NCBI GenBank assembly: GCA_945952105.1
Contig: CAMFGZ010000014.1
Span: forward strand, 1-64,000
Direction of reading: 5' to 3'
DNA: 64,000 nt
Origin: an uncultured Rhodospirillaceae bacterium
Lineage (GTDB): Bacteria > Pseudomonadota > Alphaproteobacteria > Reyranellales > Reyranellaceae
A model generated the notes under the pieces. That model saw only the letters and a program-made list of their open reading frames with translations, was not told where the DNA came from and made no database searches. Below are positions 46,055-54,851 of the stretch, in pieces. Each line of letters starts with the position of its first letter. The stretch's first letter is position 1. Made by a program: the position numbers and the translations under genes.

Positions 46055-47572
46055 TTAACGCCAGATCTTCCTGCCGGATCCCGGAAGCCCGAGCGCGCTC
46101 CACATCGTATCGACCTTGTCGATCACGGCCTGATCCATGCGGATCTGCCGGCCCCATTCGCGATTGCTCTCGCCGGGGAACTTGTCGGTGGCGTCGAGGC
46201 CGATCTTGGAGCCGAGGCCCGATACCGGGCTCGCGAAGTCGAGATAGTCGATCGGCGTGTTCTCGATCAGCGTGATGTCGCGCGCGGGGTCCATGCGGGT
46301 CGACAGCGCCCACATCACGTCCTTCCAGTTGCGCGCGTCGATGTCGGCATCCACGACGATCACCCACTTGGTGTACATGAACTGCCGCAGGTAGCTCCAC
46401 ACGCCCATCATCACGCGCTTGGCGTGGCCGGCGTAGGCCTTCTTCATCGACACGACGGCGATGCGGTAGGAGCAGCCCTCGGGCGGCAGCCAGAAGTCGA
46501 CGATCTCGGGGAACTGCTGCTGGAAGAGAGGAATGAACACCTCGTTCAGCGCCTCGCCCAGCACCGACGGCTCGTCGGGCGGACGGCCGGTGAAGGTCGA
46601 GAGGTAGATCGGCTTGCGCCGCATCGTGATGGCGCTGATCGTGAAGACCGGGAACTGCTCGACGCTGTTGTAGTAGCCGGTGTGGTCGCCGTAGGGACCT
46701 TCGTCGCCATAGTCTTCGAGGCTGACATGGCCTTCGAGCACGATCTCGGCCTCGGCCGGCACCTTGAGCGGCACGGTCTTGCACTCGACCAGCTCGACCT
46801 TCTTGCCCCGGAGGAGTCCTGCGAACTGATACTCTGACAGCGTGTCGGGCACCGGCGTCACGGCAGCCAGGATGGTCCCGGGATCGGCGCCGATCACCAC
46901 CGCGGCCGGCAGCGGCTCGCGTTTGCCCGAACCCTTCCAGCGCTGGTGATGCTGCGCGCCGCCGCGATGCTTCAGCCAGCGCATCAGGGTCGTGTTCCTG
47001 CCCGTGACCTGCAGGCGGTAGATGCCGAGGTTGAAACTGTCCTGCTTGTCGCCTTTCGGGTTCGGGCCCTGCGTGACCACGAGCGGCCAGGTGATGAGCG
47101 GCGCGGGCTCGCCCGGCCAGCAGGTCTGGATCGGCAGCTTCGCGAGGTCGATCTCGTCGCCGGTGAGCACGATCTCCTGGCAGGGCGCGGAGCCGACCGT
47201 CTTCGGCTTCATCGCCATGACGGTGCGCACCATCGGCAGCATCTCGAGCGCCTCGCGCCAGCCGCCCGGCGGCTCGGGCTGGCGCAGGAAGGCCAGCGTC
47301 TCACCCACGGCGCGCAGTTGTCCCGGTTCGCGATCCATGCCCCAGGCCACCCTCTCGACCGTGCCGAACAGGTTCACCAGCACAGGGATGTCGGAGCGCG
47401 TGCCGTCTTCCCGCACCACGTTCTCGAACAGCACCGCCGGACCCTGCTCGGCCAGCAATCGGGTCTGGATTTCGGTCATCTCCAGATGCGGCGAGACCGG
47501 CGCGCAGACGCGCACGAGACGGCCGCTCTTCTCCAGCCGGTCGATGAAGTCGCGAAGCGAAGCGTAAGGCAT
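46055..47572 (-). CDS. ubiD: UbiD family decarboxylase (ubiquinone synthesis)
   Basis: A 505-residue prenylated-FMN decarboxylase that removes the carboxyl group of 3-polyprenyl-4-hydroxybenzoate. The full set of family blocks is visible: [58 protein letters not shown] and [18 protein letters not shown]. UbiX, which makes the cofactor, is not in this window. UbiA lies at 52945-53868. The ATG at 47572 is preferred over the GTG at 47581; SD is weak. Confidence 0.95.
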   Translation of the reverse strand: MPYASLRDFIDRLEKSGRLVRVCAPVSPHLEMTEIQTRLLAEQGPAVLFENVVREDGTRSDIPVLVNLFGTVERVAWGMDREPGQLRAVGETLAFLRQPEPPGGWREALEMLPMVRTVMAMKPKTVGSAPCQEIVLTGDEIDLAKLPIQTCWPGEPAPLITWPLVVTQGPNPKGDKQDSFNLGIYRLQVTGRNTTLMRWLKHRGGAQHHQRWKGSGKREPLPAAVVIGADPGTILAAVTPVPDTLSEYQFAGLLRGKKVELVECKTVPLKVPAEAEIVLEGHVSLEDYGDEGPYGDHTGYYNSVEQFPVFTISAITMRRKPIYLSTFTGRPPDEPSVLGEALNEVFIPLFQQQFPEIVDFWLPPEGCSYRIAVVSMKKAYAGHAKRVMMGVWSYLRQFMYTKWVIVVDADIDARNWKDVMWALSTRMDPARDITLIENTPIDYLDFASPVSGLGSKIGLDATDKFPGESNREWGRQIRMDQAVIDKVDTMWSALGLPGSGRKIWR

Positions 47573-47602
47573 GCTAGGCACGTCGTTTAGAGGGGCGGAC
47601 CG

Positions 47603-48325
47603 ATGAGATCAAACGACATTCCGGCCGAGTTCGAGGACCTGCTGAGCCGTGCCGGCAAGCGCGTGCTGGCGGGCACGCATCCTTTGTGCGGGGCGCTGGC
47701 CCATCCGCGCACACGCTTCCTCGCCGCCGAGGACCTGCTCGACCGCACGAAGGCCGCGCGGCTGCGGCGCATTCTGGAGGTCGAGCTGCCGGACACGCTG
47801 GAGCCGATCGAGAAGCCGGTGCCGCCCGACACGATCTTCGGCATGCGCCACGACTATGGCGAGCTGCTGCCCAAGAGCAGCCGCGCCCGCACCATCTACT
47901 TCGAGAGCCGCCGCGAGCCCGGCTACAAGGCCGCCGAGCGGATCGGTCTTGCGCGCATGATGCGCAGCCAGAGCTTCCGTGCCTTCGCCGAGGCGCTGGC
48001 CGGCCGCCGGCTGCGATCGGGCTGGGGCCTGCAGGTGCTGCGCTACGGGCCGGGCGACTATGCCGGCCCGCACAACGACCATCATCCCGAGAACGAGGAT
48101 GCGAAGGGCGGATACATCGACCTGCATCTCAGCCTCTGCGGCCCCGAGGTCGATCACCAATGGCTGGTCTACAGCCGCGCCGGCCATTTCAGCGAGATCG
48201 TCTCGGTCGCCGGCACGGCGACGGTGACCGCCTATCGCCTGCCGTTCTGGCACTACACGACGCCGCTGGTCGGCACGCCGAAGGCCGGGCGCTGGGTGCT
48301 GCTGGGGACGTTTCTGTATCGGTGA
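47603..48325 (+). CDS. 2OG-Fe(II) oxygenase-like protein
   Basis: A 240-residue protein. [15 protein letters not shown] gives an HxD pair (about His155/Asp157), and the segment [18 protein letters not shown] supplies the second His, followed by an Arg-containing [10 protein letters not shown] end that could bind 2-oxoglutarate. This fits the double-stranded beta-helix oxygenase fold, with substrate unknown. It is divergent from ubiD with 30 bases between starts. Alternative: a non-catalytic cupin-like relative. Confidence 0.75.
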   Translation: MRSNDIPAEFEDLLSRAGKRVLAGTHPLCGALAHPRTRFLAAEDLLDRTKAARLRRILEVELPDTLEPIEKPVPPDTIFGMRHDYGELLPKSSRARTIYFESRREPGYKAAERIGLARMMRSQSFRAFAEALAGRRLRSGWGLQVLRYGPGDYAGPHNDHHPENEDAKGGYIDLHLSLCGPEVDHQWLVYSRAGHFSEIVSVAGTATVTAYRLPFWHYTTPLVGTPKAGRWVLLGTFLYR

Positions 48326-48419
48326 GACCTTGCTTCAATCCAAAGTCGGCAAATGGTGGAGAAAAGGTCTCTCCGCTACGCCGCGCCATGCGCGGCTTCG
48401 GTCGAGACGACGGAGTGCG

Positions 48420-49079
48420 TCAATCGCGGTCCGGGGCGCCCAGCGGGAAGAGGGGGCGGAACGGGCGCGCGTCCTCGACGCAGCGGGCGAAGGAGGGGCG
48501 GGCGAGGAGGCGCGTGCGATAGGCGCGCAGAACGGGATACGACTCCGGAATCCGGTGAACCCAGTCGGCATAGAAGAGCGATGGCGCGGCGGCGCAGTCG
48601 GCCATCGTGAAATCCTCGCCGGACGCCCAGGTGCGGCCGGCCAGTTCATCTTCCAGCCAGGCGTAGGCAAGTTCCAGCTTCGCGATGGATTCGTCGTGGC
48701 CGTCCTTGCGCTTCACCGGATCGCCGCTCAGCGCGCCGTTCACCGCGATCTGCATCATGTTCATCACATGCAGATCGAAGAACCGGTCGAGGAAGCGCAC
48801 GTCGAGCGCTTTCATCGGATCGGCAGGCAACAGCTTCACAGGGCCGGGATGCTCGAGCTGCAGATACTCGATGATGATGCTGGTCTCGACGACCGTGCGA
48901 TCGCCGTCGACCAGCAGCGGGAACCTCCGCAGCGGCCAGCGCTTCAGCCATGTGCCGACATTGTCCGGCTCGTCCTGGCCCAGCGCACGGAACTCGAACG
49001 GCGTGCCGTTCTCGTAGAGCGCCATCAGGACCTTCTGCGTGTACGAAGAGAAGAGATGGCCGTAGACCGCGAGCGACAT
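48420..49079 (-). CDS. Glutathione S-transferase family protein
   Basis: A 219-residue GST. The N-terminal thioredoxin-like domain reads YGHLFSSYTQKVLMALYENG, with a Ser-Ser at the GSH-activating position, then RRFPLLVDGDRTVVETSIIIEYL (cis-Pro and the GSH-binding ETS). The all-helical C-domain spans about 90-215. The ATG follows AAAGGAACG. It is the last gene of the reverse block that begins with ubiA. GSH is made by gshA at 54852. Confidence 0.9.
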   Translation of the reverse strand: MSLAVYGHLFSSYTQKVLMALYENGTPFEFRALGQDEPDNVGTWLKRWPLRRFPLLVDGDRTVVETSIIIEYLQLEHPGPVKLLPADPMKALDVRFLDRFFDLHVMNMMQIAVNGALSGDPVKRKDGHDESIAKLELAYAWLEDELAGRTWASGEDFTMADCAAAPSLFYADWVHRIPESYPVLRAYRTRLLARPSFARCVEDARPFRPLFPLGAPDRD

Positions 49080-49095
49080 GTCGGCGTTCCTTTGG

Positions 49096-49980
49096 TTAGC
49101 TGGCTTTCTTCCACGACGCCGCGCGCGCGAGCAGCCGCTCGGCGCGGATGACGATGGGGAGGTCGACCATGCTGCCCTCGAAGGCGACGGCGCCCTCGCC
49201 ATTGGCCTTGGCGACCTCGAAGGCGGCGAGCAGGCGGCGGGCGCGGTCGAGTTCGGCGTCGGAGGCGCCGTATTCCTCGTTGATGATCGGCACGTGCGCG
49301 GGATGGATGCACGAGGCCGTGGTGAAGCCCAGCTCGCGGCCGCGCTTCAGGCCGGCACGATAGGAGTCGAGGTCGTCGATCTTGGCGAGCTGGCCCATCG
49401 AGCCCATCGGCAGGATGCCGGCGGCACGGCAGGCGGCCAGACCGTGCATGGCGAAGACGTACATGCTGTCGGCCGAGGGCGTCGCGCCCATGTCGGTCGC
49501 CATGTCCTCGCCGCCGACCGACATGCCGGCCATGCGCGGCTCGGCGGCGATGGCGAAGAGATGCGGCAGCGCCGCCGTGGTCTCGATCAGTACCAGGAAG
49601 CGCGTGTGGCCGATCTCCATGCCGAGCTGCGTCTCGCGCTCGGTCACCAGCTCGGCCAGCAGGCGCACATGCTCCGGCCCCATCACCTTGGGCAGCATCA
49701 GCGCCGAGACACCGGGCATCACCGCGGCGGCGATGTCGGGCACCGCCAGTTCGAGCGGCCGGTTGATGCGGACCACGACGTCGGCGCCGTTCTGCGCCAC
49801 GCGCGGCACGGCGGCGGCGATGGCGGCGCGCGCTTCTTCCTTCTTCGACGGGATGATGGAATCCTCGAGGTCGAGGATCAGTGCATCGGCGCCGCGCGTA
49901 TGGGCCTTGGCGATGAAGCGTTCGGCCAGCACCGGCACGAACATCAGCGAGCGCCAGTTGGGCTGGGGACGGGTCGTCAT
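49096..49980 (-). CDS. HpcH/HpaI or CitE-like aldolase/lyase
   Basis: A 294-residue TIM-barrel lyase. LMFVPVLAERFIAKA opens the protein; GADALILDLEDSI gives the metal-near Asp/Glu; VRIN and LMLPKV follow; IETTAALPHL carries the catalytic Glu and GGEDMATDMG the second metal ligand. The wording matches bacterial CitE-like malyl- or citramalyl-CoA lyases. The start follows AGAACAATGAAATG. It precedes the GST gene by 16 bases. Confidence 0.88.
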   Translation of the reverse strand: MTTRPQPNWRSLMFVPVLAERFIAKAHTRGADALILDLEDSIIPSKKEEARAAIAAAVPRVAQNGADVVVRINRPLELAVPDIAAAVMPGVSALMLPKVMGPEHVRLLAELVTERETQLGMEIGHTRFLVLIETTAALPHLFAIAAEPRMAGMSVGGEDMATDMGATPSADSMYVFAMHGLAACRAAGILPMGSMGQLAKIDDLDSYRAGLKRGRELGFTTASCIHPAHVPIINEEYGASDAELDRARRLLAAFEVAKANGEGAVAFEGSMVDLPIVIRAERLLARAASWKKAS

Positions 49981-50001
49981 TTCATTGTTCTCCGGAAGGT
50001 G

Positions 50002-50457
50002 TCAGCGCAGGCCGACGGGCACGACGCTGATCGAGTTCTGCGGGCTGCCCTCGATCACGCGGTCGGTATAGGTGAGATAGATCAGCGCGCGCCGCTTCGG
50101 ATCGTAGAAGCGCACGACCTGCGTGGTCTTGAAGATCAGCGAGGCGCGCTCGCTGAACACCTCGTGCGGGCTCTTGAGCTTCTCGGCCTTGTCGCCGTCG
50201 ACGGGCCCGACCTGGTGGCAGGAGATCGAGGCGTAGGGCGGGTCTTCCGCCAGACCAACCATGCCCTTCAGGCCGCCGGTACGGGCGCGCGCCAGATAGC
50301 AGGTGATGCCGGCGAGGTCGGGATCGTCGAACGCCTCGACCACGATCTTGTCGTTGGGGCCCAACCACTTGAAGCGGTAGCCGACGGAGCCGATTTCCTC
50401 GGCCGCGGCAGGAAGTGCCACGAGGAGGGCGAGAGCGGCGAGGATCAGGCGGGTCAT
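50002..50457 (-). CDS. creA: CreA family periplasmic protein
   Basis: A 151-residue exported protein with a Sec signal (cleavage after AAA at about 19). The mature part matches CreA: IGSVGYRFKWLGPNDKIVVEAFDDP, then GGLKGMVGLAEDPPYASISCHQVGPV, ending in a Tyr/Arg-rich domain. CreA is widespread and its function is unclear. The start lies 1 base before the stop of the downstream-located DMT transporter gene, so they are co-transcribed. Confidence 0.9.
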   Translation of the reverse strand: MTRLILAALALLVALPAAAEEIGSVGYRFKWLGPNDKIVVEAFDDPDLAGITCYLARARTGGLKGMVGLAEDPPYASISCHQVGPVDGDKAEKLKSPHEVFSERASLIFKTTQVVRFYDPKRRALIYLTYTDRVIEGSPQNSISVVPVGLR

Positions 50458-50458
50458 G

Positions 50459-51376
50459 TCAGGCTCCTTTGGCGGACGGAGGCGCGGGTGGGCGGGTCGC
50501 GAGGAACAAGCCGGGCAGCACCAGCATGGTTCCCATCAGATGATACCATTGCGGCGTTTCGCCAAGGGTCAGCCAGGCAAGGATGCCCACGTAAAGCGGC
50601 CCGAGATACATCGACACGCTGGTGATCGATGGGCCGAGTTCGCGCACGCAATAGGCGAAGGCGCCATAGGCACCCACCCCGGGGATCACGGCGAGCACGA
50701 GGAACGAGGCCCAGGTCCGCCAGTCCGCGAGGTCCGGCGCCTGCCAGAACAGCGCCTCACCCAGCGTGAACGGCAGCAGTACGATCGAGCCCGCGAAGGA
50801 GATGGCACAGAGCCGCGTCAGCGGATCGAGCGCGCTCGGCCGCGCCTTCAGCAGCACCGAGTAGAGGCCCCAGCAGGCCGAGGCCGCGGCAATCCAGAGG
50901 TCGCCCTCGGTGAACTGAACCGACAGCAGGTTCTCGATCCGACCCTTGGCGAACACGGCGGCGACGCCGGCGAGGCAGAGCACGATGCCGGCGATGCGGC
51001 CGGGCGTCAGCCGCTCGCGGTAGAAGAGGCGGCCCAGCGCCACGACCAGGATGGGCGAGGCGGCGTAGATCAGTCCGATATTCAGCGCCGGCACGGAGCG
51101 CGCGCCGATATAGACCCAGGCGCCGCAGATCCACATGCCGATCGCGCCCAGCATGAAGAGGTCCCGCCATTCGCGGGCGAGCGCATGGCGATGGCGCACG
51201 AGACGGGTCCAGACGAAGGGCAGCAGCAGCAGGGCGACGAAGAACCACCGTCCAAGCGCCAGCGCATTCGGCGGCACGAACGTGGCATAGCGCGCGCCCA
51301 GCATGTTCACGGAGAACATCGCCGGCGTCAGCAGCAGCAGCGCCCAGGCGATGCGACGGCGGGTGAAAAACGACAC
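50459..51376 (-). CDS. DMT superfamily transporter (EamA)
   Basis: A 305-residue inner-membrane protein with ten hydrophobic segments in two EamA repeats (ARYATFVPPNALALGRWFF, then LPFTLGEALFWQAPDL between them). It lacks a signature that tells its substrate; relatives export amino acids, nucleobases or sugars. It is immediately upstream of creA in one transcript. ATG at 51376 is used. Confidence 0.88.
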   Translation of the reverse strand: MSFFTRRRIAWALLLLTPAMFSVNMLGARYATFVPPNALALGRWFFVALLLLPFVWTRLVRHRHALAREWRDLFMLGAIGMWICGAWVYIGARSVPALNIGLIYAASPILVVALGRLFYRERLTPGRIAGIVLCLAGVAAVFAKGRIENLLSVQFTEGDLWIAAASACWGLYSVLLKARPSALDPLTRLCAISFAGSIVLLPFTLGEALFWQAPDLADWRTWASFLVLAVIPGVGAYGAFAYCVRELGPSITSVSMYLGPLYVGILAWLTLGETPQWYHLMGTMLVLPGLFLATRPPAPPSAKGA

Positions 51377-51454
51377 GGCCGTCTTCTAGCACGTCTCGGC
51401 GGTGTGTGATTCCGGCGAGGGACCTTTAAGCGGCGTCCGCGGCCGGCGACAGCC

Positions 51455-52207
51455 TCAAGTGGGGCGGAGGCCGTCCTTGGGGTATTCGCCGCCTGCTTCC
51501 TTGATGGCGGCGCGATAGTTTTTCTCGGAGTTGAACGGCTCGACCTTGGGAAAGTCCTTCGACTTGCCGGGGCGGATCTCGCCGGTCGAGGGCGTCACGA
51601 TCAGCAGTTCGCCCTTGCGGCCGAGCAGCGGGATTTCCCGCTTCCAGCGCGAGTAGACGCGGCGCGCCGAGGCCGAGAAATCGACGTAGGTGGTGAACTC
51701 GCTCTGGTCCTTGACGAACAGCGCCTCGTAGGTGGCGATGAACTCCTCGACGAACCGGCGATCGACGATCTCGAGGTTGGACATCATCCAGCAGCGATCC
51801 TCGAACACCCAATAGGTGCCGATGCCGACGAATTCCTTCTTGCGCGTCAGATAGGGATAGAAGGGGAAGCCGCGGCAGGCGATCGTGCGGTTGTCGCGCT
51901 CGCAGTAACGCGCGCCCTTGCAGTGGATCGCCATGCAGTCGGGCGTCAGTTCCTCGACGATCTGCCTGGTGGCGTAGTCATAGGGCTTGAACTTCGACCA
52001 CAGGTCGGTGCGGGTCTTGAGAAGATCCCATTCGACCTTGTGCACCACCGGCACCGCGTTCTGGGTCGAGCAGCAGACCGGCTCGCCGTCGTTCAGCGGC
52101 GCGCACTTGCGACCGCAGTCGAACCGCGAGACCGGGGCATTGAAGCCCTCGTAGAGGTTCGCGAAATCAGCGGGCTTTATCTTTGATTTCTGGGCGGCAG
52201 GGGGCAT
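51455..52207 (-). CDS. Cysteine-rich hypothetical protein (YkgJ-like metal binding)
   Basis: A 250-residue soluble protein. The N-terminal half has paired cysteines (DCGRKCAPLNDGEPVCC, then CMAIHCKGARYC and IACRGFPFYPYL), a layout seen in YkgJ/UPF0153 proteins that bind zinc or an Fe-S cluster. The C-terminal half has a basic linker (RRVYSRWKREIPLLGRKG). No signal peptide. It is between the DMT transporter and the methyltransferase in the same direction. Function unknown. Confidence 0.75.
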   Translation of the reverse strand: MPPAAQKSKIKPADFANLYEGFNAPVSRFDCGRKCAPLNDGEPVCCSTQNAVPVVHKVEWDLLKTRTDLWSKFKPYDYATRQIVEELTPDCMAIHCKGARYCERDNRTIACRGFPFYPYLTRKKEFVGIGTYWVFEDRCWMMSNLEIVDRRFVEEFIATYEALFVKDQSEFTTYVDFSASARRVYSRWKREIPLLGRKGELLIVTPSTGEIRPGKSKDFPKVEPFNSEKNYRAAIKEAGGEYPKDGLRPT

Positions 52208-52267
52208 GGCCTAGCTGTACCCCGAGTTGTCTGTGAAAGAACAGTGACGGAATTATAACACCCGGAG

Positions 52268-52939
52268 TCACGAAACCGGCAGCACCCGCCACACCACGGT
52301 CTCGCGCATCCCCCGGTTTTCGAGCTGGAGGGTGGTCGGGATCTCGTAGCGGCCGAGTTCCTCCAGCCCCTGGGCGCTGAAATAGTTGCGGCCCGGGTCG
52401 CCCAGCAGGACCAGCCGTCCGCGGGCAGCATGGCTGCGCAGCCAGGCCAGCGCCCGAACCGACATCTCACGCTCGTAGCAGACGTCGCCCGCGATCACGA
52501 CGTCGGCCTCGGGGCTGCCCGGCGGGCCGGCCAGCCAGTCTTCCTGGCTCGTCTCGATCGACAGGCCGTTGGCCGAGGCATTGAGTCGGGCGGCGACCAG
52601 CGACAGGAGGTCGATGTCGTTGGCCAGAACGGAAGCGGCCCCGCAGCGCGCCGCCGCCATCGAGGAGACGCCGGAACCGGCGGCGAAGTCGATCACGCGC
52701 TTGCCGGCCACCAGCGACGGATTGTCGAGCAGGTAGCGCGCGACGGCCTGGCCCCCCGGCCAGCAGAAGGCCCAGTAGGGCGGATCGACGTTCTGCTCTT
52801 CCAGCCACGCCTCGGTCGCCTGCCAGATCGGCACGTATTCGCTGGCCAGCCACAGCTTGAACTCGGGCACCATGGCCGGCGCCTCGAGCGCGGTGTTGGC
52901 GCGGATGAATCCCTCGGGATCCTGGGGAAGCCTCGACAT
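52268..52939 (-). CDS. Class I methyltransferase, ETFB lysine methyltransferase-like
   Basis: A 223-residue SAM methyltransferase. The opening FIRANTALEAPAMVPEFKLW and the stretch PPYWAFCWPGGQAVARYLLDN are signatures of the METTL20/ETFB-KMT branch, known from mitochondria and some alphaproteobacteria. Motif I is VIDFAAGSGVSS; VVIAGDVCYE is the post-II motif with the D-x-x-Y variant. Its target would be the ETF beta subunit, which is not in this window. Co-transcribed with ubiA (5-base gap). Confidence 0.88.
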   Translation of the reverse strand: MSRLPQDPEGFIRANTALEAPAMVPEFKLWLASEYVPIWQATEAWLEEQNVDPPYWAFCWPGGQAVARYLLDNPSLVAGKRVIDFAAGSGVSSMAAARCGAASVLANDIDLLSLVAARLNASANGLSIETSQEDWLAGPPGSPEADVVIAGDVCYEREMSVRALAWLRSHAARGRLVLLGDPGRNYFSAQGLEELGRYEIPTTLQLENRGMRETVVWRVLPVS

Positions 52940-52944
52940 GCGCC

Positions 52945-53868
52945 TCAGTACAGCCTGTCGGCGACGAGCGCAGCCAGCATCAGCCAGCCGACCAGCCGAT
53001 TGGACTTGAAGCGCATGAGGCAGTCCGCCGGGTCATGGGGCTTGAGCAGCGCGACCTGCCAGACGAAGTGTGCGGCGATGCAGGCCAGCAGCACGAAGTA
53101 GCCGATGCCCAGCGGTGCCAGCAGGCCGGTCGCGATCCACAGGCCGATCGCCAGCACCGCGAAGAGCGTGAGCCAGCGGCGCGGCGCGGCGGCGAAGCGG
53201 CGGGCCGTCGACTTCACGCCGACTACGGCATCGTCGCGCTGGTCCTGCATGGCGTAGATCGTGTCGTAGACCATGGTCCAGGCGACGCCGCCGAGATAGA
53301 GCGCGACCGTGGCCCAGGAGAGTGTCGCGGTGACGGCGGCGTAACCCACCAGCGCGCCCCAGTTGAAGGCGAAGCCCAGCACGACCTGCGGCCAGGAGGT
53401 GATCTTCTTCATCGCCGGGTAGACGGCGACCAGCAGCAGCGAAAGCAGCGCCACGCCGCCCGCGAACTTGTTGAGCTTGAACAGCACCGCCGCGCCCACC
53501 GCGCCCTGCAGCGCCATCCAGACCAGTGCGTGATGCAGCTTCAACTCGCCCGACGGCAGCGGCCGGCCCCGCGTGCGCTCGACGCCCGCATCGACCTTGC
53601 GGTCGAGGATGTCGTTCCAGGTGCAGCCCGCGCCGCGCATGGCGATGGCGCCGACCGTGAACAGCGCCATGTAGCCCGCGAGCTGGGCCCAGTTTGGCGC
53701 GGCCGCCAGCGCCGAGGACCACCAGCAGGGAAACAGCAGCAGCCAGATGCCGATCGGCCGGTCCCAGCGCGCCAGTCGTCCATAGGGGCGCGCCCAGGGC
53801 GGCAGGTAGCGCAGCGTCCAGTGCGTCGTGTCGATGTCGGTGAAGCCGGTTGTCCGGGCGGTGGTCAT
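52945..53868 (-). CDS. ubiA: 4-Hydroxybenzoate polyprenyltransferase
   Basis: A 307-residue integral membrane prenyltransferase for ubiquinone. The first Asp-rich motif is NDILDRKVD (85-93), and the second is YDTIYAMQDQRDD. Eight to nine hydrophobic helices are visible. The product of UbiA is the substrate for UbiD (46055-47572), though the two are in separate units. It starts the reverse block and is divergent from rsmE, with 49 bases between starts. Confidence 0.96.
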   Translation of the reverse strand: MTTARTTGFTDIDTTHWTLRYLPPWARPYGRLARWDRPIGIWLLLFPCWWSSALAAAPNWAQLAGYMALFTVGAIAMRGAGCTWNDILDRKVDAGVERTRGRPLPSGELKLHHALVWMALQGAVGAAVLFKLNKFAGGVALLSLLLVAVYPAMKKITSWPQVVLGFAFNWGALVGYAAVTATLSWATVALYLGGVAWTMVYDTIYAMQDQRDDAVVGVKSTARRFAAAPRRWLTLFAVLAIGLWIATGLLAPLGIGYFVLLACIAAHFVWQVALLKPHDPADCLMRFKSNRLVGWLMLAALVADRLY

Positions 53869-53917
53869 GGCGTCATCATGCAGCGATGCGCGTCAATGAT
53901 CCATCGAAGGAACCGTC

Positions 53918-54706
53918 ATGAGTGCCGCACGCCTCTTCGTCGAGGCCGATCTCGCGGCCGGCGGCGAAGTCCCGCTCGACGAGGCCCAGGCCCATTACCT
54001 GCGCCACGTCATGAGACGGCCGGACGGCGCGCCGCTGCTGCTGTTCAACGGCCGCGATGGCGAGTGGCGCGGCACGTTGTCGGCGCGCGGCAAGAAGGCA
54101 GCCGTGGCGGAGGTTGGCGAGCGCACACGCGAGCAGGCGCCTGAGCCCGATGTCTGGTTGTGCTTTGCGCCGGTGAAGCGCGCCCGCATCGACTACATCG
54201 CCGAGAAGGCCACGGAACTCGGCGTGTCCGTGCTGCAGCCGGTCTTGACCCGGCACACGTCCGTGGAGCGCGTCAATGTCGCCCGTCTGCGCTCGAATGC
54301 GGTCGAGGCCGCAGAGCAGACCGAGCGGCTGACGGTGCCAGAGGTGCGCGAGCCACTCGATCTCGCGAAGCTGCTCGATAGCTGGCCCGCGGAACGGCGG
54401 CTGATGATGTGCGACGAGACCGGGGGCGGCCCGCCCATCGTCGAGGCCCTGTTGCAACTCGATGATGCTGCGCGCGCCGCGCCGTGGGCAATCGCGATCG
54501 GGCCCGAGGGCGGCTTCGCCGAGGTCGAGCTGCAGGCCCTGCGTCGCATAAAGGATGTAACGTCTGTGGGCCTCGGTCCGCGCATCCTGCGGGCCGACAC
54601 GGCGGCGCTGGCAGCGCTGGCATGCTGGCAGGCGCTCGTGGGCGACTGGCGGCGTCCGACGCCCCGTCTCAGCGGCGATTATCGCACATCCAAGGTTACC
54701 GTCTGA
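53918..54706 (+). CDS. rsmE: 16S rRNA m3U1498 methyltransferase
   Basis: A 262-residue SPOUT methyltransferase acting on 16S rRNA. The N-terminal PUA-like domain (RLFVEADLAAGGEVPLDEA, HYLRHVMR) is followed by the trefoil-knot domain with IGPEGGFAEVE and LGPRILRADTA, which bind SAM. Full length. It is the first gene of a forward run with gshA and several others. SD GAAGGAACCGTC precedes the start. Confidence 0.95.
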   Translation: MSAARLFVEADLAAGGEVPLDEAQAHYLRHVMRRPDGAPLLLFNGRDGEWRGTLSARGKKAAVAEVGERTREQAPEPDVWLCFAPVKRARIDYIAEKATELGVSVLQPVLTRHTSVERVNVARLRSNAVEAAEQTERLTVPEVREPLDLAKLLDSWPAERRLMMCDETGGGPPIVEALLQLDDAARAAPWAIAIGPEGGFAEVELQALRRIKDVTSVGLGPRILRADTAALAALACWQALVGDWRRPTPRLSGDYRTSKVTV

Positions 54707-54851
54707 GCGCTTGCGCAGGCCCCCGGCGATGTGGGAGAGGGGGAATCGAACAGGATGAACCAGTCGCAGGCTCGCGTGAGGTTTCCTCATGCGACCGCGC
54801 CGCTCCTCCAGCCCCTCAGAAGGCCGGGAGCGCTCAGGGAGAGATGATCGT

